NCBI GenBank assembly: GCA_903893975.1
Contig: CAITOL010000078.1
Span: 1-62,253, forward strand
DNA length: 62,253 bases
DNA from: an uncultured Rhodospirillales bacterium
Lineage (GTDB): Bacteria > Pseudomonadota > Alphaproteobacteria > Acetobacterales > Acetobacteraceae
Direction: 5' to 3'
Part shown: one piece after another, positions 1 through 7,709 of the stretch
How the letters are laid out: each line of letters begins with the position of its first letter
Numbering within the stretch: the first letter of the stretch is position 1
Notes under the pieces: generated by a model
What the model saw: only the letters and a program-made list of their open reading frames with translations
What the model was told of the DNA's origin: nothing
Database searches by the model: none
Program-made: the position numbers and the translations under genes

Positions 1-394
1 CACAGCCTAGGCGCAGTGCGTCCGACACCGAGGCGGTGACGGCCTGGTCCTTGCTGGTGGCCAGCGAGTTCGAGGAGTTCATCTTCAGGATCAGCGGCAG
101 GGCGCCGGCGAAGCTGTCCGCACCGGCTTCGAGCATGCCGAGGGGGGCCGCGTAGGCGGATAGGCCGGCTTCAATGGCGAGCTGAAAATGGTAGTGCGGA
201 TCGTACGCGGCCGGGTTGGGTGCGAAGCTGCGCGCCGGGCCGTGCTCAAAGCCCTGATCGACCGGCAGGATGACCAGCTTGCCGGTGCCGCCGAGTTTGC
301 CTTCCATCAGGATGCGGGCAAGATTGGCCTTGCTGCCGGGGTTGTCGCTCTCGTACCAATCGAGAATCTTCTTGACGCGCTGGGTAATGCGCAT
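1..394 (-). CDS. Class I fructose-bisphosphate aldolase (3' part outside window)
   Basis: The reverse strand encodes the first 131 residues of a class I (Schiff-base) fructose-1,6-bisphosphate aldolase, which splits or forms FBP in cytosolic glycolysis and gluconeogenesis. Recognisable segments are the N-terminal MRITQRVKKILDWYES, VILPVDQGFEHGP at about residues 41-53 and LKMNSSNSL further on, all characteristic of this family of about 300 residues. The catalytic lysine region lies beyond the left edge. The ATG (392-394) has a GGAGG Shine-Dalgarno sequence upstream. A reverse-strand hypothetical gene ends 37 bp upstream and may be cotranscribed. The truncation is caused only by the window boundary. 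Confidence 0.93.
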   Translation of the reverse strand, partial: MRITQRVKKILDWYESDNPGSKANLARILMEGKLGGTGKLVILPVDQGFEHGPARSFAPNPAAYDPHYHFQLAIEAGLSAYAAPLGMLEAGADSFAGALPLILKMNSSNSLATSKDQAVTASVSDALRLGC

Positions 395-431
395 GGCCAG
401 TCCTCCGCTTGGGTAAAATAACGCGAGCGCT

Positions 432-845
432 CTAGCGCAGCTTGGCGGCGTTGTCACGTTCGAGCCAGGAGCGCAACTTCCGGGCGGCGTCGGGCTGGGC
501 GAGATCCAGCGCCGGCGGGCAGGTGGGGTGCAGGGTGGCGCCGCAGGCGGCGGCGATGGCGGCGGCCCGAGTCCAGGCGGACAAAGTGGGGGCGAGGTGG
601 AGTTGGCGCTGGCCGGCGCGCAGGGCTTCCAGCGCGCGGCCGGCGGCGGTGCCGCAATCCAGCACGTCATCGAACCTTGTTTGGGGAAATTCGGCCCGGG
701 CGGCGGCGATCAGCGCCATCCACCAGCCGACCCCGGCATAGCTTGCGGCACCGGGGGCGGAGAGCAAGGTGACCGGGAGGCCGGGCTGCAGGGCTGTGCG
801 CACATCGGCCAAGCCATGCACGATTACCGCAGAATGCGAGAACAT
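432..845 (-). CDS. Conserved-looking protein of unknown function, 137 aa
   Basis: I do not recognise this family. The frame begins with ATG at 843-845 (MFSHSAVIVHGLADVRTAL) and runs to a stop 37 bp before the aldolase start, so the two probably form one transcript. The reading frame stays open further upstream, but that part is low-complexity and antisense to the next gene, so the internal ATG is preferred. The protein is alanine-rich, has no obvious signal peptide or transmembrane helix, and contains four cysteines in its C-terminal half (in DVLDCGTAAG, IAAACG and TLHPTCPPA). It is divergently arranged with the ZapA-associated gene, only 37 bp away. Function unknown. Confidence 0.7.
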   Translation of the reverse strand: MFSHSAVIVHGLADVRTALQPGLPVTLLSAPGAASYAGVGWWMALIAAARAEFPQTRFDDVLDCGTAAGRALEALRAGQRQLHLAPTLSAWTRAAAIAAACGATLHPTCPPALDLAQPDAARKLRSWLERDNAAKLR

Positions 846-882
846 GCTTGACGCGTAGGCGCTTGCGCAGTGTAACTCAAGT

Positions 883-1146
883 ATGGCTGGAGTTTCTGCG
901 CTCCGGCATCTTACCCAAGCAGTGCCGGAGGCGTCGTTGGCGATTTCCCCTGAAGCGAGCGAAGAGGCGGCGGATACGGCGGCGGTGACGGCGCGGTTGG
1001 AATCGGCGTTGGACCGGATTGCCGCGCACGCGGCGCGGCCGGTGGCGGCGCCGGTGGCTGGCGCGGATACTGCGGCAGTGGCGGGGCGGCTGGATGCGCT
1101 GATCGCCACGCTGAGGCAAGAACTCGCTGGCGACAGCCGTAGCTAA
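883..1146 (+). CDS. Small protein upstream of zapA, 87 aa
   Basis: A short alanine- and acid-rich protein ending 12 bp before zapA. The C-terminal half (LESALDRIAAH and RLDALIATLRQEL) has heptad-like spacing and is probably helical or coiled coil. Alphaproteobacteria often carry a small coiled-coil protein (DUF4164-type) just before zapA, and the position and character fit that, but the sequence is too short and biased to assign by eye. Likely cotranscribed with zapA and possibly connected with cell division; that role is inferred only from position. Confidence 0.65.
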   Translation: MAGVSALRHLTQAVPEASLAISPEASEEAADTAAVTARLESALDRIAAHAARPVAAPVAGADTAAVAGRLDALIATLRQELAGDSRS

Positions 1147-1158
1147 GGATTTCCGCCC

Positions 1159-1485
1159 GTGGCGCAAGTGACCGTTAAAATCAATGGCTACCCGTATACG
1201 CTGGGCTGCGAGGATGGGCAGGAGGCGCATTTGACCAGCATGGCGGCCGATGTGCAAAGCCGGGTGGAGAGCATCAAGGCGCTGGGGGGACATTCCGGCG
1301 AGGGCAAGTTGCTGGCGTTGGCCGCCTTGCTGATGGCCGATGAACTGCACGATCTGCGGCTGGAGGCGGCGGCGCTGCGGACGCAGGCGAGCAAGCCGAG
1401 CAAGTCTGACGCGGCGGCGGCCAAGCGGCTGGCCAAGCTGGCGGCGCGGGCGGAGGCGATTGCCGGGACGCTCGAGGGGCTTTGA
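1159..1485 (+). CDS. zapA: Cell division protein ZapA
   Basis: ZapA binds FtsZ in the cytoplasm and promotes protofilament bundling at the division ring. The 108-residue product has the family layout: an N-terminal beta segment (VTVKINGYPYTLGCEDGQE), the region around HLTSMAADVQSRV, then a long C-terminal helix beginning near LLALAALLMADELHDLR that forms the coiled-coil dimer and tetramer. The start is GTG at 1159. Finding zapA upstream of a 6S RNA and ygfA is the usual proteobacterial order, although here an extra gene for an exported protein separates zapA from the RNA. Confidence 0.93.
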   Translation: MAQVTVKINGYPYTLGCEDGQEAHLTSMAADVQSRVESIKALGGHSGEGKLLALAALLMADELHDLRLEAAALRTQASKPSKSDAAAAKRLAKLAARAEAIAGTLEGL

Positions 1486-1583
1486 TCTGCCCCGGCGGGG
1501 GTTGCGCGATGGCTTGGGCCACCCGATCTGTGTGGGTGCGGCGGGGCGTTTGACCGTCAGACCACTGTGAGGGGATTGGCGCG

Positions 1584-2192
1584 ATGATGAACCGACGGAA
1601 CATGCTGGCCGGTGCAGCGCTGGTGCTGGTGCCATGGGGTGCGCTGGCGCAGACGGCCCCGAACCGCGCGCGGGTGCGTGGGACGATTGCCGCCGTGGCG
1701 GCGGATCATCTGGAATTGATCTTGGCCGATGGCGGCAGGGCGATGGTGGCGTTGCCGGCGGATGCGCGGATGACCTGGCTGGTGGCGGCCAAGCCGAGCG
1801 ATATCGCGCCGGGCAGCTATATCGGCACCGTGTCGCGCCCGTTGCCGGATGGCAGCCGGATTGCCGCCGAGGTGCAGGTGTTTCCGCCGGCGATGCGTGG
1901 CGTGGGGGAGGGGCACAGCCCCTGGGATCTGCCGGGCGAGAGCACCATGACCAATGGCACGATTGGGCAGATGGTGGTGGCGAACGGGCGGATGATCACC
2001 CTGACCTATAAAGGCGGTGAGCAGCGCGTGCTGGTGCCGGATAATGTGCCGTTCGTGACCTATATGCCCGCCGATCGCAGCGCGTTGACGGTGGGGGCGC
2101 ATGTGCTGATCAACGGCACCCGGGCGGCGGATGGTGCGGTGACGGCGCTGGCGGTGTCGATCGGCAAGGACGGGTTGGTGCCGCCGATGTGA
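1584..2192 (+). CDS. Exported protein of the DUF5666-like type
   Basis: A 202-residue protein with an export signal: NRRNMLAG followed by a hydrophobic stretch and an ALAQ cleavage site. The twin arginine makes Tat export possible. The mature part has two similar beta-rich halves, one around RVRGTIAAVAADHLELILADG and the other around NGTIGQMVVANGRMITLTYKG; each resembles the small OB-like fold of DUF5666 proteins. ATG 1584 has an AGGGG-type ribosome site; ATG 1587 is the alternative. The gene sits between zapA and the 6S RNA promoter. No enzymatic motif is visible; periplasmic location is inferred. Confidence 0.82.
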   Translation: MMNRRNMLAGAALVLVPWGALAQTAPNRARVRGTIAAVAADHLELILADGGRAMVALPADARMTWLVAAKPSDIAPGSYIGTVSRPLPDGSRIAAEVQVFPPAMRGVGEGHSPWDLPGESTMTNGTIGQMVVANGRMITLTYKGGEQRVLVPDNVPFVTYMPADRSALTVGAHVLINGTRAADGAVTALAVSIGKDGLVPPM

Positions 2193-2211
2193 GGTGGCAT
2201 GGCGATTGTGC

Positions 2212-2239
2212 TTGCAGCGAAACCGCGCGCGGCACATAA
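2212..2239 (+). promoter_or_regulatory. Sigma-70-type promoter of 6S RNA
   Basis: TTGCAG (2212-2217) and CATAAA (2234-2239) are separated by 16 bp and resemble -35 and -10 elements. The expected transcription start, about 2245-2247, coincides with the first base of the terminal stem of the 6S RNA, which supports both calls. Confidence 0.6.
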
Positions 2240-2244
2240 AGACG

Positions 2245-2402
2245 GGGTGGGGCTACTGGGTTCGTCAGGCAATTATCCCCAGGGCCAACTAGTACTCCCA
2301 GGGAGCTGGCTCTGATGTGACCTTGGTCATGTTACCCGGTGCCCACCTGCTAACGCGGGCCTTGGGAGGATATGAGACCAACGGCCATGGTGGCTCCACA
2401 CG
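2245..2402 (+). ncRNA. ssrS: 6S RNA (ssrS)
   Basis: 6S RNA mimics an open promoter and sequesters the housekeeping RNA polymerase. Three paired regions support the expected long imperfect hairpin. GUGGGGCU (2247-2254) pairs with GGCUCCAC (2392-2399) as the closing stem. CUCCCAGGG (about 2295-2303) pairs with CCUUGGGAG (2360-2368) next to the central bubble. A GUGACC/GGUCAU hairpin (about 2317-2331) forms the apical arm. Position between zapA and ygfA is the conserved location. The 3' end is approximate and overlaps the start of ygfA. Confidence 0.85.
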
Positions 2403-2956
2403 TAGATCTTGTCGCGGCGAAACGTGCCGCCCGTGCGGCTGCGTTGCAGGCGCGCGCGGGGGCTGACCCGGCATTGGGCCAGGCACTGGCGGCGCAGGTG
2501 CTGGCGCGGTTGAGCCTGCCGGCGAACGCGGTGGTGGCCGGGTTCTGGCCGATGGGGGCGGAGATTGATATCCGCCCGTTGCTTACAGAATTGCACGCGC
2601 GCGGCCATGTGATCGCGCTGCCGGAGACGCCGCCGCGCGGCCAGCCGTTGCGGTTTCGGCGCTGGCATCCGGGGATGGCGATGGTGGCGGAACGCTTTGG
2701 CACCGAGCGGCCAACGGGCGAGGCGGTGCAGCCGGATATTCTGTTCGTGCCGCTGCTGGCCTTCGACCGGGCCGGGCGCCGGCTGGGCTATGGCGGTGGA
2801 TTTTACGACCGCACGTTGCCGGGCCTGCCGCAGGCCAAGGCGATTGGCTGCGGCTATGCATGCCAGGAACTGGACGAAGTGCCGGCCGGCGCCTACGACG
2901 CGCGTCTGGCGGCCATTGCCACCGAGCGTGAGTTCATCTTCGTCGAAAGCTTCTGA
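2372..2956 (+). CDS. ygfA: 5-formyltetrahydrofolate cyclo-ligase
   Basis: Converts 5-formyl-THF to 5,10-methenyl-THF using ATP, returning folate to one-carbon metabolism. The 194-residue length and the ATP-binding loop GYGGGFYDRTL (139-149) are typical, as are FWPMGAEIDIRPLL near residue 58 and ILFVPLLAFDRAGRRLGY before the loop. The start is uncertain. ATG 2372 lies inside the 6S RNA with a GGAGG only 2 bp away; in-frame ATG 2387 is the alternative. The stop abuts the next gene (TGAATG), so the pair is cotranscribed. Placement after 6S RNA matches many proteobacteria. Confidence 0.93.
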   Translation: MRPTAMVAPHVDLVAAKRAARAAALQARAGADPALGQALAAQVLARLSLPANAVVAGFWPMGAEIDIRPLLTELHARGHVIALPETPPRGQPLRFRRWHPGMAMVAERFGTERPTGEAVQPDILFVPLLAFDRAGRRLGYGGGFYDRTLPGLPQAKAIGCGYACQELDEVPAGAYDARLAAIATEREFIFVESF

Positions 2957-3769
2957 ATGCGCATTTTGTTTCTTGGCGATATCGTCGGCCGGACCGGGCG
3001 CGACGCGGTGGTTGCCGCATTGCCCGAATTGCGCCGCGTGCTGCGCGCCGATCTGGTGGTGGTGAACGCGGAAAACGCGAGCCACGGGTTTGGCCTGTCG
3101 CCGGATATGGCCAAGGCGTTGTTTGAGGCCGGGGCGGATGTGTTGACGTTGGGCAACCATTCTTGGGATCGCAAGGAGATCATCCCCTATATCGCCGATA
3201 GCAAGCGGCTGGTGCGGCCGTTGAACTATCCGCCGGGCACGCCGGGCAGCGGCACGGCGTTGGTGGAGTTGGCGGACGGCCGGCGGGCGCTGGTGTTGCA
3301 GGCGATGGGGCGGCTCTACATGGACCCGCTGGATTGCCCGTTCCGGCTGACGGCGCAGGAGTTGAGCCGGCATCGGCTGGGGCAGACGGTGCAGGCGGTG
3401 GTGCTGGATTTCCATGCCGAAGCGACGTCGGAGAAAATGGCCTATGGCCATAGTTTCGATGGGCAGGCGAGCTTGATTGTCGGCACGCATACGCATTGCC
3501 CGACCGCGGACCATCAGATTTTGCCGGGCGGCACGGCCTATCAGTCCGATGCCGGCATGTGCGGTGATTATGACAGCGTGATCGGCATGACCAAGACGGC
3601 GGCAATTCCGCGCTTCTGGACCAAGATGCCGGGCGAGCGGTTGCAGCCGGCGGATGGGCCGGCGACGATTTGCGGGGTGTTTGTGACCACCGATGATGCG
3701 ACGGGGCTGGCGACGTCCGTCCACCCGGTGCGGACCGGGGGACGGCTGTCGCAGCTATTGCCGGTTTAA
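2957..3769 (+). CDS. YmdB-like metallophosphoesterase (TIGR00282 family)
   Basis: A 270-residue calcineurin-like phosphoesterase of the YmdB family, whose studied members hydrolyse 2',3'- or 3',5'-cyclic nucleotides. Metal-ligand motifs are all present in order: GDIVGRTGRD at the N terminus, VVNAENASHG, TLGNHSWDRKEI and VGTHTHCPTADHQ, followed by AYQSDAGMCGDYDSVIGM, which is specific to the subfamily. It starts immediately after the ygfA stop with no intergenic space, a pairing seen in other alphaproteobacteria. Cytosolic; its natural substrate here cannot be read from sequence. Confidence 0.92.
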   Translation: MRILFLGDIVGRTGRDAVVAALPELRRVLRADLVVVNAENASHGFGLSPDMAKALFEAGADVLTLGNHSWDRKEIIPYIADSKRLVRPLNYPPGTPGSGTALVELADGRRALVLQAMGRLYMDPLDCPFRLTAQELSRHRLGQTVQAVVLDFHAEATSEKMAYGHSFDGQASLIVGTHTHCPTADHQILPGGTAYQSDAGMCGDYDSVIGMTKTAAIPRFWTKMPGERLQPADGPATICGVFVTTDDATGLATSVHPVRTGGRLSQLLPV

Positions 3770-3782
3770 GCCGGCCGCTGGA

Positions 3783-5132
3783 TTAGGCGGCGGGGCCGGC
3801 TTCGCCGAAGACGCGGGTGTAGATGGCATCGAGCCGGCGCAGATGCAGGCGCGAATCCATCGCCGCGTCGATATCGGCCGCGGCCACGCGGCCGGAGACG
3901 TCCGGGTCGGCGGCGAGGTTTTGCCGGAAGGTGAGTGCATCCGGCTGGCCGAGCCTGGTCCAGGTGGCCATGGCGTTGCGTTGGACGATTTTATAGGCGT
4001 CTTCGCGCGAAATGCCGGATTTGGCCAGTACGAGCAGGATTTCGCCGGAATGTACCACGCCGCCGAGGCTTTCGATGTTTTCCGCCATCCGTTCCGGGTA
4101 GATGGTCAGTTGCTGCATCATGCCGGAGAGGCGGGCGAGGGCGAAATCGAGCGTGACGGTGGCATCTGGGGCGATGGCGCGCTCGACGCTGGAGTGGCTG
4201 ATGTCGCGCTCGTGCCAGAGGGTGACGTTTTCCAGCGCCGGGGTGACGGCGGAACGCACGATGCGGGCGAGGCCGGTGAGGTTTTCCGACAGCACCGGGT
4301 TGCGCTTATGCGGCATGGCCGAGCTGCCCTTCTGCCCGGCATGGAAGAATTCCTCGGCTTCCCGCACTTCGCTGCGCTGCAGGTGGCGCACTTCGGTCGC
4401 CAGCCGTTCGATGCCGGAGGCGACGACGCCGAGGGTGCAGAAGAAGGCGGCATGGCGGTCGCGCGGGATGACCTGGGTGGAGACGGGTTCCACTGCGAGG
4501 CCAAGCTTGGCTGCGACATGCGCTTCGATCGACGGGTCCAGATGCGCGAAGGTGCCGACCGCACCGCTGATGGCGGCGACCGCGATTTCGGCGCGGGCGG
4601 CGACCAGGCGGGCGCGGTTGCGGACGAATTCGGCGTGATGGCCGGCGAGCTTGAGGCCGAAGCTGGTCGGCTCGGCATGAATGCCGTGGCTGCGGCCGAT
4701 GGTCGGCGTGTGTTTGTGTTCGAAGGCGCGGGCCTTGAGGGCGGCCAGCAGATCATCGGTATCGGCGATGAGGATGTCGGCGGCTTGGGTGAGCTGCACC
4801 GACAGGCAGGTGTCCAGTACGTCCGAGCTGGTCATGCCGAGATGGACGAAGCGGCTATCCTCGCCGATGGCTTCGGCGAGCCAGGTGAGGAAGGCGATGA
4901 CATCGTGGCGGGTGACGCGTTCGATGGCGTCGATACGCTCGACATCCTCGGCGGTGATGTTGGCCAGCTTGGCCCCGCCTTTCTCGCGGATGTTGCGGGC
5001 GGCCTCACGCGGGATATCGCCGAGTTCGGCCATGGCTTCGGCGGCCAGGGCCTCAATCTCGAACCAGATACGGTAGCGATTTTCGGGGGCCCATATGGCG
5101 GTCATCGCCGGGCGGCTGTATCGAGGGATCAT
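3783..5132 (-). CDS. purB: Adenylosuccinate lyase
   Basis: PurB catalyses two fumarate-releasing steps: SAICAR to AICAR, and adenylosuccinate to AMP. The 449-residue protein is in the usual size range. HLGMTSSDVLDT (97-108), GRSHGIHAEP (146-155) carrying the general acid histidine, and the signature SSAMPHKRNP (270-279) on the mobile catalytic loop are all intact. The gene faces the YmdB-like gene convergently with a 13 bp gap and is divergent from the TerC-family gene. It is not part of the purC-S-Q-L operon 5 kb away. Confidence 0.96.
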   Translation of the reverse strand: MIPRYSRPAMTAIWAPENRYRIWFEIEALAAEAMAELGDIPREAARNIREKGGAKLANITAEDVERIDAIERVTRHDVIAFLTWLAEAIGEDSRFVHLGMTSSDVLDTCLSVQLTQAADILIADTDDLLAALKARAFEHKHTPTIGRSHGIHAEPTSFGLKLAGHHAEFVRNRARLVAARAEIAVAAISGAVGTFAHLDPSIEAHVAAKLGLAVEPVSTQVIPRDRHAAFFCTLGVVASGIERLATEVRHLQRSEVREAEEFFHAGQKGSSAMPHKRNPVLSENLTGLARIVRSAVTPALENVTLWHERDISHSSVERAIAPDATVTLDFALARLSGMMQQLTIYPERMAENIESLGGVVHSGEILLVLAKSGISREDAYKIVQRNAMATWTRLGQPDALTFRQNLAADPDVSGRVAAADIDAAMDSRLHLRRLDAIYTRVFGEAGPAA

Positions 5133-5192
5133 GGTTCAACTTCTCTCAGCAAACAGATTTTCCCATAGGACCCCAGGCCGGCGGAGGCAAGG

Positions 5193-5798
5193 ATGGACGC
5201 GCTAGGCGGTGTAGGGGCAGACCTGCTGTCATTGGCGCAGGTGGTGCTGATTGACGTGACGTTGGCCGGCGATAACGCGGTGGTGGTTGGGCTGGCGGTG
5301 GCCGGATTGCCGCAGCGGCAGCGGCGGCTGGCGATTTTGGTGGGGCTGGCCGGCGCGGCGGTGCTGCGGATCGCGCTCGGGGCGATCACGGTGCAGTTGC
5401 TGGCGATTGTCGGCTTGCTGCTGGCTGGTGGGGTGCTGCTGCTGTGGGTGGTGTGGAAATCGTTCCGCGAACTGCGTCATGCCTCGGGCGGGAGCAGGCC
5501 CGGCCCGACCAAGACGATGGCGCAGGCGATGCTGCAAATTCTGCTGGCCGATGTGTCGATGAGTTTGGACAATGTGCTGGCGGTGGCCGGGGCGGCGGAT
5601 GGGCGGCTGTGGATTCTGGCGACGGGGCTGGTGCTGTCCGTGCTGCTGATGGGGGTGGCGGCGCAGGCGATTGCCGGCTTGCTGGAACGGCATCGCTGGC
5701 TGGCCTGGGTGGGGCTGGGGATTGTGGCTTGGGTGGCGTTGCGGCTGATTTGGGATGGCGGGCTGGATGTTTTGGCGCATCTGAGCGGCAATGGGTGA
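5193..5798 (+). CDS. TerC/YjbE-family integral membrane protein
   Basis: A 201-residue polytopic membrane protein with about six or seven hydrophobic segments. The two family signatures are present: DVTLAGDNAVVV (about 21-32) and LADVSMSLDNVLA (118-130), whose acidic residues within the membrane are thought to bind metal. The YjbE branch of TerC proteins is linked to metal, often manganese, efflux or metallation of exported enzymes. The ATG is preceded by GGCGGAGG. I looked for a yybP-ykoY manganese riboswitch in the 60 bp leader and did not see one. Substrate is inferred from family only. Confidence 0.88.
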   Translation: MDALGGVGADLLSLAQVVLIDVTLAGDNAVVVGLAVAGLPQRQRRLAILVGLAGAAVLRIALGAITVQLLAIVGLLLAGGVLLLWVVWKSFRELRHASGGSRPGPTKTMAQAMLQILLADVSMSLDNVLAVAGAADGRLWILATGLVLSVLLMGVAAQAIAGLLERHRWLAWVGLGIVAWVALRLIWDGGLDVLAHLSGNG

Positions 5799-5852
5799 CG
5801 CGGCCCGCGCGTCGGTGTAGGTAGGCGCCGTTTTTGACAAAGGAAGACCGCC

Positions 5853-6116
5853 ATGGCTGGCCCCGATACTGTCTCGCTTGAACTGGCTTCGCACGAAGTC
5901 GCGCTCGTCATCGGTGAAGAAGATGAAGGCATGTCGGTGCGCATCGTCGCCGGCAGCGACGTGCCGGACGACACGGCGGAAATGCCGGCGGCACCGGAGA
6001 TTGTGCTGGCGCTGGCGATGCGGCTGCTGAAAGACCCCGAATTCCACGACGAAGTGCTGGATTGGTACTACGATCAGCAGGAAGACGACGAGGAAGAGCC
6101 GGGCGCCCCTTCGTAA
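5853..6116 (+). CDS. Acidic conserved-looking small protein, 87 aa
   Basis: I cannot name this family. The product is strongly acidic, with an N-terminal beta-like part (VSLELASHEVALVIGEED) and a helical C-terminal part (PEIVLALAMRLLKDPEFHDE) ending in an Asp/Glu-rich tail. There is no signal peptide. It starts with ATG after an AAGGAAG ribosome site and follows the TerC-family gene by 54 bp. Its last 43 bp overlap the 3' end of the convergent AlgJ-like gene. It is probably a real cytosolic protein, given the clean ribosome site and the non-repetitive C-terminal part. Confidence 0.7.
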   Translation: MAGPDTVSLELASHEVALVIGEEDEGMSVRIVAGSDVPDDTAEMPAAPEIVLALAMRLLKDPEFHDEVLDWYYDQQEDDEEEPGAPS

Positions 6117-7003
6117 CGAGCGAGGACAAGCGCTTCCTGCGCGGCGAGGTCGAAATCGTCGCGCGGGCAGTGGGTGAGAAAGCGCTCGGGCATTTCCAGC
6201 AAGGCGATGTCCGGCGCGATCCGGCGGATCAGGCCGAGATCGAGATCGGCTGACCAGACGAAATGCACCTCCGCGAAGGTGATCGCGGCCATGAAGCTGA
6301 GCAGGGTGCATTCGGCGCGGTATTCGGAGAAGGACGAGCCGAACAGCACCACGCGTTCCGGCCGCGGGGCGGCGGTGTTGCGCCAGATGACGTGGCTGCC
6401 AGTGTGCAGGCCGGCTTCATTTTCCAGGCCGTGCGCTTCTTTGTAGGCGACGATGCGGTTGGTGTGGATGCGCTGCACCATGGGTGGCAAAGCGCGGCGG
6501 GGAAAATGGTCGGGCGGCAGGTCGGCATGTTCGGCGCCCCAGAGGTCGCCGTGGAATTGCACATCGCGCGCGGGCAAGGCGGCTGGCAGCGCCGGATCGA
6601 AGGGGATGCCGAGCGAATGCAGCAGCGTGTGGCAGGCCGTCGCGGCGCCGTGCGGCAGCCAGTGGCTGTCGGTTTGGGCGTAGGCGCTTGGCCCGAGGTG
6701 GCGGAGTGTGGCGGCCGGGTCGATCAGCGCGGGATGATCGAGTTGGGCGCGCAGGCGCTGGGCTGGGGGCAGGCTGCCGGGGGGTAATGGGGCGTCCGGA
6801 TGGATGCTGAGTTTTTCCGGCGCCAGCAGCATGCGCCAGGGCAGGTTGAGGCTGGCGAAAAAGGCCTGACGGGCGGCGAGCCGTTCGCGCCAGGCTGCGA
6901 TTGGCACCAGGGCAGCGAAACCTTCGGCGCTGTAGAGCCGCAGCACATCATTGCTGCCGCCGGCAAGGAACAGGGTGTTGGCGTGGCGGATGACCCGGGT
7001 CAT
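6074..7003 (-). CDS. AlgJ/AlgX-like SGNH acyltransferase/hydrolase-type protein
   Basis: A 309-residue protein resembling the SGNH domain of alginate O-acetyltransferases AlgJ/AlgX. QTDSHWLPHGA (110-120) provides the Asp-x-His pair (D112, H114), which in this family precedes the nucleophile. VVLFGSSFSEYRAE (about 218-231) carries the candidate serine (S224), with Ser where the canonical motif has Asp. No clear signal peptide is visible, unlike AlgJ/AlgX, and no alginate or other polysaccharide genes are nearby. O-acetylation or deacetylation of a glycan is possible but unproven. The 3' end overlaps the convergent acidic-protein gene by 43 bp. Confidence 0.72.
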   Translation of the reverse strand: MTRVIRHANTLFLAGGSNDVLRLYSAEGFAALVPIAAWRERLAARQAFFASLNLPWRMLLAPEKLSIHPDAPLPPGSLPPAQRLRAQLDHPALIDPAATLRHLGPSAYAQTDSHWLPHGAATACHTLLHSLGIPFDPALPAALPARDVQFHGDLWGAEHADLPPDHFPRRALPPMVQRIHTNRIVAYKEAHGLENEAGLHTGSHVIWRNTAAPRPERVVLFGSSFSEYRAECTLLSFMAAITFAEVHFVWSADLDLGLIRRIAPDIALLEMPERFLTHCPRDDFDLAAQEALVLARYEGAPGSSSSSSC

Positions 7004-7113
7004 GCCGCTATACCACGCTGCCGGGCGGGCGCTGGCAACTGAAGATTATGGGGCGGTTGCCGCATAGGGGGCCGGAAGACGCCGACACCGTATGCGGCAC
7101 GCGATTGGTCTGA

Positions 7114-7449
7114 TCAGGCGGTGGCCTGGTGTTGGATGCCCTGTTCGGTCAGCAGGGTGGACAATTCACCGGACTGGAACATTTCGGTGATGATGTCGCA
7201 GCCGCCGACGAACTCGCCTTTGACGTAAAGCTGCGGAATGGTCGGCCAGTTCGAGAAGGACTTGATGCCTTCACGCAGTTCGCCGTCTTCGAGCACGTTG
7301 GCGGTTTTGAACGGCACGCCCATGTGGGTGAGGATTTGCACGACCCGGGCGGAGAAGCCGCATTGCGGGAACATGGCGGTGCCCTTCATGTAGAGCATCA
7401 CCGGGTTTTCGCTGATTTCGGACTGGATGCGTTCGGCGGTGGTCGTCAT
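7114..7449 (-). CDS. grxD: Monothiol glutaredoxin Grx4 (CGFS type)
   Basis: A 111-residue monothiol glutaredoxin that carries and delivers [2Fe-2S] clusters with glutathione, usually as a complex with BolA. The active site reads [11 protein letters not shown] (CGFS, about residues 30-33), preceded by the conserved lysine in MLYMKGT. The cis-proline region [19 protein letters not shown] is intact. It lies 12 bp downstream of the BolA-family gene and is the last gene of the purC-purL string, so it is probably cotranscribed with its partner. Confidence 0.95.
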   Translation of the reverse strand: MTTTAERIQSEISENPVMLYMKGTAMFPQCGFSARVVQILTHMGVPFKTANVLEDGELREGIKSFSNWPTIPQLYVKGEFVGGCDIITEMFQSGELSTLLTEQGIQHQATA

Positions 7450-7461
7450 GGTGCTGGTTCC

Positions 7462-7695
7462 TTATTCAGGGGCTGAGGTTTGCAGGGCCAGGGCATGCAG
7501 TTCCCCCCCCATGCGGCCGCGCAAGGCGGCATAGACGATCTGGTGTTGCTTCACGCGGGAGATGCCTTTGAAGCTGGCGCTGACCACGGTGGCGGCATAG
7601 TGGTCGCCGTCACCCGCCAGGTCTTCGATGGTTACGCTCGCGTCGGGCAAAGCTGCTTTGATGAGGGCTTCAATTTCGCCGGCCTGCATCGCCAT
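7462..7695 (-). CDS. BolA-family protein
   Basis: A 77-residue BolA/YrbA-type protein that partners with CGFS glutaredoxins in iron-sulfur cluster handling. The family pattern is visible: an N-terminal helix (IEALIKAALPDASVTIEDL), the GDGDHYAATVVS strand with the histidine that can ligate a shared cluster, and the C-terminal signature FKGISRVKQHQIVYAALRG. It sits between purL and grxD with short gaps, 14 bp and 12 bp, consistent with one transcript. Confidence 0.93.
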   Translation of the reverse strand: MAMQAGEIEALIKAALPDASVTIEDLAGDGDHYAATVVSASFKGISRVKQHQIVYAALRGRMGGELHALALQTSAPE

Positions 7696-7709
7696 TGCGT
7701 CGGGTTCCT

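Noticed and set aside
2327-3724. A 465-codon reverse-strand frame opposite ygfA and the YmdB-like gene
   Set aside because: The plus-strand genes carry complete family motifs, while the reverse frame is Arg/His/Gln-rich and unrecognisable.
5133-5192. A yybP-ykoY manganese riboswitch before the TerC-family gene
   Set aside because: The leader is only about 60 bp and lacks the conserved paired loops.
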